Positions 5,313-7,834 of a DNA stretch of 7,834 nt are shown here, in pieces. The DNA is taken from NCBI GenBank assembly GCA_015493675.1, contig WGCR01000395.1, positions 1 through 7,834 of the forward strand, written 5' to 3'. How positions within the stretch are numbered: the first letter of the stretch is position 1; each line of letters opens with the position of its first letter. A program made the translations under genes and the position numbers. The stretch comes from Anaerolineae bacterium (GTDB taxonomy: Bacteria; Chloroflexota; Anaerolineae; J102). The notes beneath the pieces were generated by a model that searched no databases, was not told the origin of the DNA, and worked only from the letters and a program-made list of their open reading frames with translations.

Positions 5313-6317
5313 TCAGCCGTTGAGGATAGACCCCGCGGGGACATCCATATCCTCGGGGAAGTCGCAGCCGGTGGCCGCCACGCCCGCGCCGATGACGCTG
5401 CGGTCGCCTACGGTGACATCGGTGAGGACGGCGTGCGGGCCGATGACGCAATGCTCCCCCACCGTCGTATCCCCTCGCAGCACCGCGCCCGGCCAGATGG
5501 TCGTATCGCGGCCCACTTGCACGCCCGGCTGGATGTAGGTGGATTCGGGATCGATAAGGGTGACGCCCGAGAGCATGAGCGCCCGGTTTTTGCGCATCCG
5601 CACCACCCGCTCCGCCTCTGCCAGATGCACCCGGGTATTGACGCCCAGCACCTCCTCGGGCGTCTCGGTGATGACAACCTCCACTTTGCGCCCCTCCGCC
5701 ACGGCCATCCCCACCAGATCGGTGAGATAATACTCGCCTTTGCGGGGGCTGGGCTGAATGCGATGCAGCGCGGGCCAGAGCCATGCGGCGTCGAAGCAAT
5801 AAACGCTGGCGTTGAGCTCGTGGATGGCCTTCTGTTCCTCGGTGGCCTCGATCTCCTCTACGATGAACTGGGGATTGCCGCGTTCATCCCGAACCAGCCG
5901 TCCAAACCCGCGCGGATCATCGGCGATGACGGTGAGCATGGTGATGGTGGCGTTGCTAGCCCGATGGAGTTCTTGGATACGCTGCACCGTCTCGGGCGTG
6001 ATCAGAGGCATATCCGCGTAATAGACGACGACCGTGTCGGCCTTGCCCTTCAGCGCGTCCTCCGCCTGCATCACCGCGTGGCCCGTGCCCAGTTGCTCCT
6101 TCTGGACGACGAACGTGGCTCTGGCCCCCACCGCGGCCTTCACCTCATCTGCTTTGTAACCCACGATGACCACGGGCGGCATATCGCCCGCCTCGTCAGC
6201 CAGATCAAGACTATAGGCCAGCATCGGGCGTCCGGCCAGGGGATGCAGCACTTTGGGTAGATCGGATTTCATGCGGGTGCCCTTGCCCGCAGCAAGGATA
6301 ACAATGGCAGTAGTCAT
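5313..6317 (-). CDS. glmU: GlmU-type N-acetylglucosamine-1-phosphate uridylyltransferase with shortened beta-helix
   Basis: The protein has 334 residues; bifunctional GlmU has about 450. The N-terminal pyrophosphorylase domain (about 1-230) is complete: L8-A-A-G-K-G-T-R-M16 with K22 (nucleotide binding), Q75-L-G-T-G-H, D102 in YADMPL and N227 in VNTR (metal ligands), plus E154 and N169. It should join UTP and a sugar-1-phosphate to give UDP-GlcNAc or a related UDP-sugar. The C-terminal beta-helix has only a few hexapeptide coils (about 250-315) and stops before the region carrying the acetyltransferase histidine and CoA site, so the acetyl step must come from elsewhere. The frame ends cleanly at TGA 5313 and no lost coding continues downstream. 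No Shine-Dalgarno precedes ATG 6317. It lies just after the rrn terminator. A different sugar-1-phosphate substrate is possible. Confidence 0.85.
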   Translation of the reverse strand: MTTAIVILAAGKGTRMKSDLPKVLHPLAGRPMLAYSLDLADEAGDMPPVVIVGYKADEVKAAVGARATFVVQKEQLGTGHAVMQAEDALKGKADTVVVYYADMPLITPETVQRIQELHRASNATITMLTVIADDPRGFGRLVRDERGNPQFIVEEIEATEEQKAIHELNASVYCFDAAWLWPALHRIQPSPRKGEYYLTDLVGMAVAEGRKVEVVITETPEEVLGVNTRVHLAEAERVVRMRKNRALMLSGVTLIDPESTYIQPGVQVGRDTTIWPGAVLRGDTTVGEHCVIGPHAVLTDVTVGDRSVIGAGVAATGCDFPEDMDVPAGSILNG

Positions 6318-6389
6318 GGAAGGTGGAGACCTGGAAAATTCATGGGGAGATGAGAGATTTGAAGGATGCCAGAAAATAGCCAGAAACGC

Positions 6390-6415
6390 AAAAATCCCCG
6401 CCTGAAAAGACGAGG
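6390..6415 (-). terminator. intrinsic terminator of the rRNA operon
   Basis: On the minus strand CCTCGTC, a 6-base loop, and GGCGGGG form a 7-bp stem with two or more G-U pairs, followed by A and five T. It lies 25 bp beyond the 5S 3' end and upstream of glmU, where an rrn terminator is expected. The 73 bp left between it and glmU show no convincing promoter. Confidence 0.65.
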
Positions 6416-6429
6416 AAATAAGGAAATAG

Positions 6430-6565
6430 AAAAAGCTCTCTTGGCAATGACCTACTCTCGCGGGGGGTTACCCCCCAACTACCATCGGCGCTGAAGAGCT
6501 TAACTGCCGGGTTCGGAATGGGACCGGGTGTTTCCTCTTCGCTAGAATCACCAAAAGAGCTTTTT
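6430..6565 (-). other. processing stem enclosing 5S rRNA
   Basis: AAAAAGCTCT (minus strand, 6556-6565) and AGAGCTTTTT (6430-6439) flank the 5S gene as a perfect 10-bp stem. One mismatch (6555/6440) separates it from 5S helix I, so the helix continues outward from the mature molecule. This is the kind of precursor stem trimmed by RNase III/M5/E-type maturation. The 3' arm's T5 could also add to termination. Confidence 0.7.
6441..6554 (-). rRNA. rrf: 5S ribosomal RNA
   Basis: A complete 114-nt 5S rRNA. The 5' TTGGTGAT pairs with the 3' ATTGCCAA to form helix I. The canonical loop C CCATTCCGAACCCGG (CCGAAC at 6511-6516) and loop E/helix IV text GATGGTAGT and GCGAGAGTAGG are present. Helix IV is unusual in being six straight G-C pairs (GGGGGG/CCCCCC, 6462-6476) around a 3-base loop. 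It follows 23S after an 85-nt spacer (6555-6639) that holds no tRNA; the only structure I see there is a short GGG/CCC hairpin near 6577-6591. Exact ends are judged from helix I pairing and may be off by a base or two. Confidence 0.97.
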
Positions 6566-6639
6566 TCACAAAGTTAAGGGGTTGACACCCTAAAAACTGG
6601 ATAGGATACAGAATACTCCACTCACTGCTTCTCAAAAGA

Positions 6640-7834
<1,195 letters not shown>

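Noticed and set aside
5217..6260. Plus-strand open frame of 347 codons opposite glmU
   Set aside because: It mirrors the glmU coding strand and gives a His/Asp/Arg-rich product with no recognisable domain.
6315..6343. 9-codon ORF whose stop overlaps the glmU start as ATGA, possible leader peptide
   Set aside because: No Shine-Dalgarno, no regulatory codon run and no attenuator hairpins; such short overlaps arise easily by chance.
6555..6639. Possible tRNA in the 23S-5S spacer
   Set aside because: At 85 nt there is room, but no T-loop GTTCRA-type sequence, anticodon stem or CCA-type acceptor pairing is visible.

Overview
The window looks like a bacterial chromosome segment from a fairly GC-rich organism. 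I lean towards Chloroflexota (an Anaerolineae-like lineage). The reasons are the divergent 23S/5S rRNA, the shortened GlmU, the CorC-like protein next to cdd and recO, and dispersed short-repeat families that I recall from environmental genomes of that kind. This placement is an impression, not a computed result. The identified genes and rRNAs all lie on the minus strand. The one exception is the last 46 codons of an unidentified plus-strand gene at the left edge.

Reading in the direction of transcription (right to left), the window opens with the 3' ~1.2 kb of a 23S rRNA gene. An 85-nt spacer and a complete 5S rRNA follow, the 5S enclosed by a 10-bp processing-type stem. A hairpin plus U-run then terminates the rrn operon. 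Next is a GlmU-type nucleotidyltransferase with a much shortened left-handed beta-helix. After a candidate promoter comes a CorC/HlyC-type membrane protein with CBS domains, whose stop codon overlaps the GTG start of cytidine deaminase (cdd). A ~250-bp gene-free stretch made entirely of repeats separates cdd from recO. recO is followed by a previously unlisted 35-codon ORF with a glycine-zipper membrane segment, then by a membrane-anchored serine hydrolase of the beta-lactamase/NylB type. A ~240-bp insertion-like element separates the hydrolase from a 67-codon small protein, which overlaps a MazG-like pyrophosphohydrolase gene. The MazG-like gene ends 3 bp from the convergent plus-strand gene.

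Functionally this is mostly housekeeping: translation (rRNA), UDP-sugar precursor supply (GlmU), pyrimidine salvage (Cdd), recombination repair (RecO) and nucleotide-pool cleaning (MazG-like). A CorC-like gene, cdd and recO together recall the ybeY/corC and cdd-era-recO neighbourhoods of other bacteria.

The most interesting material lies between the genes. Two independent spots look like insertions of small non-autonomous elements, because removing the inserted piece restores a sensible ancestral arrangement. At 675-923 a 12/13-identical direct repeat flanks a hairpin-rich insert; deleting it puts the hydrolase stop 7 bp from the next start codon. At 3278-3434 a palindromic CACGGAG element interrupts a 7-bp tandem repeat array; deleting it restores the heptamer register. 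Other points for a second look are the glycine-zipper micro-ORF, loss of ion-site-type residues in the CorC-like membrane domain, the missing acetyltransferase half of GlmU, and base changes in the macrolide-binding region of the 23S rRNA.
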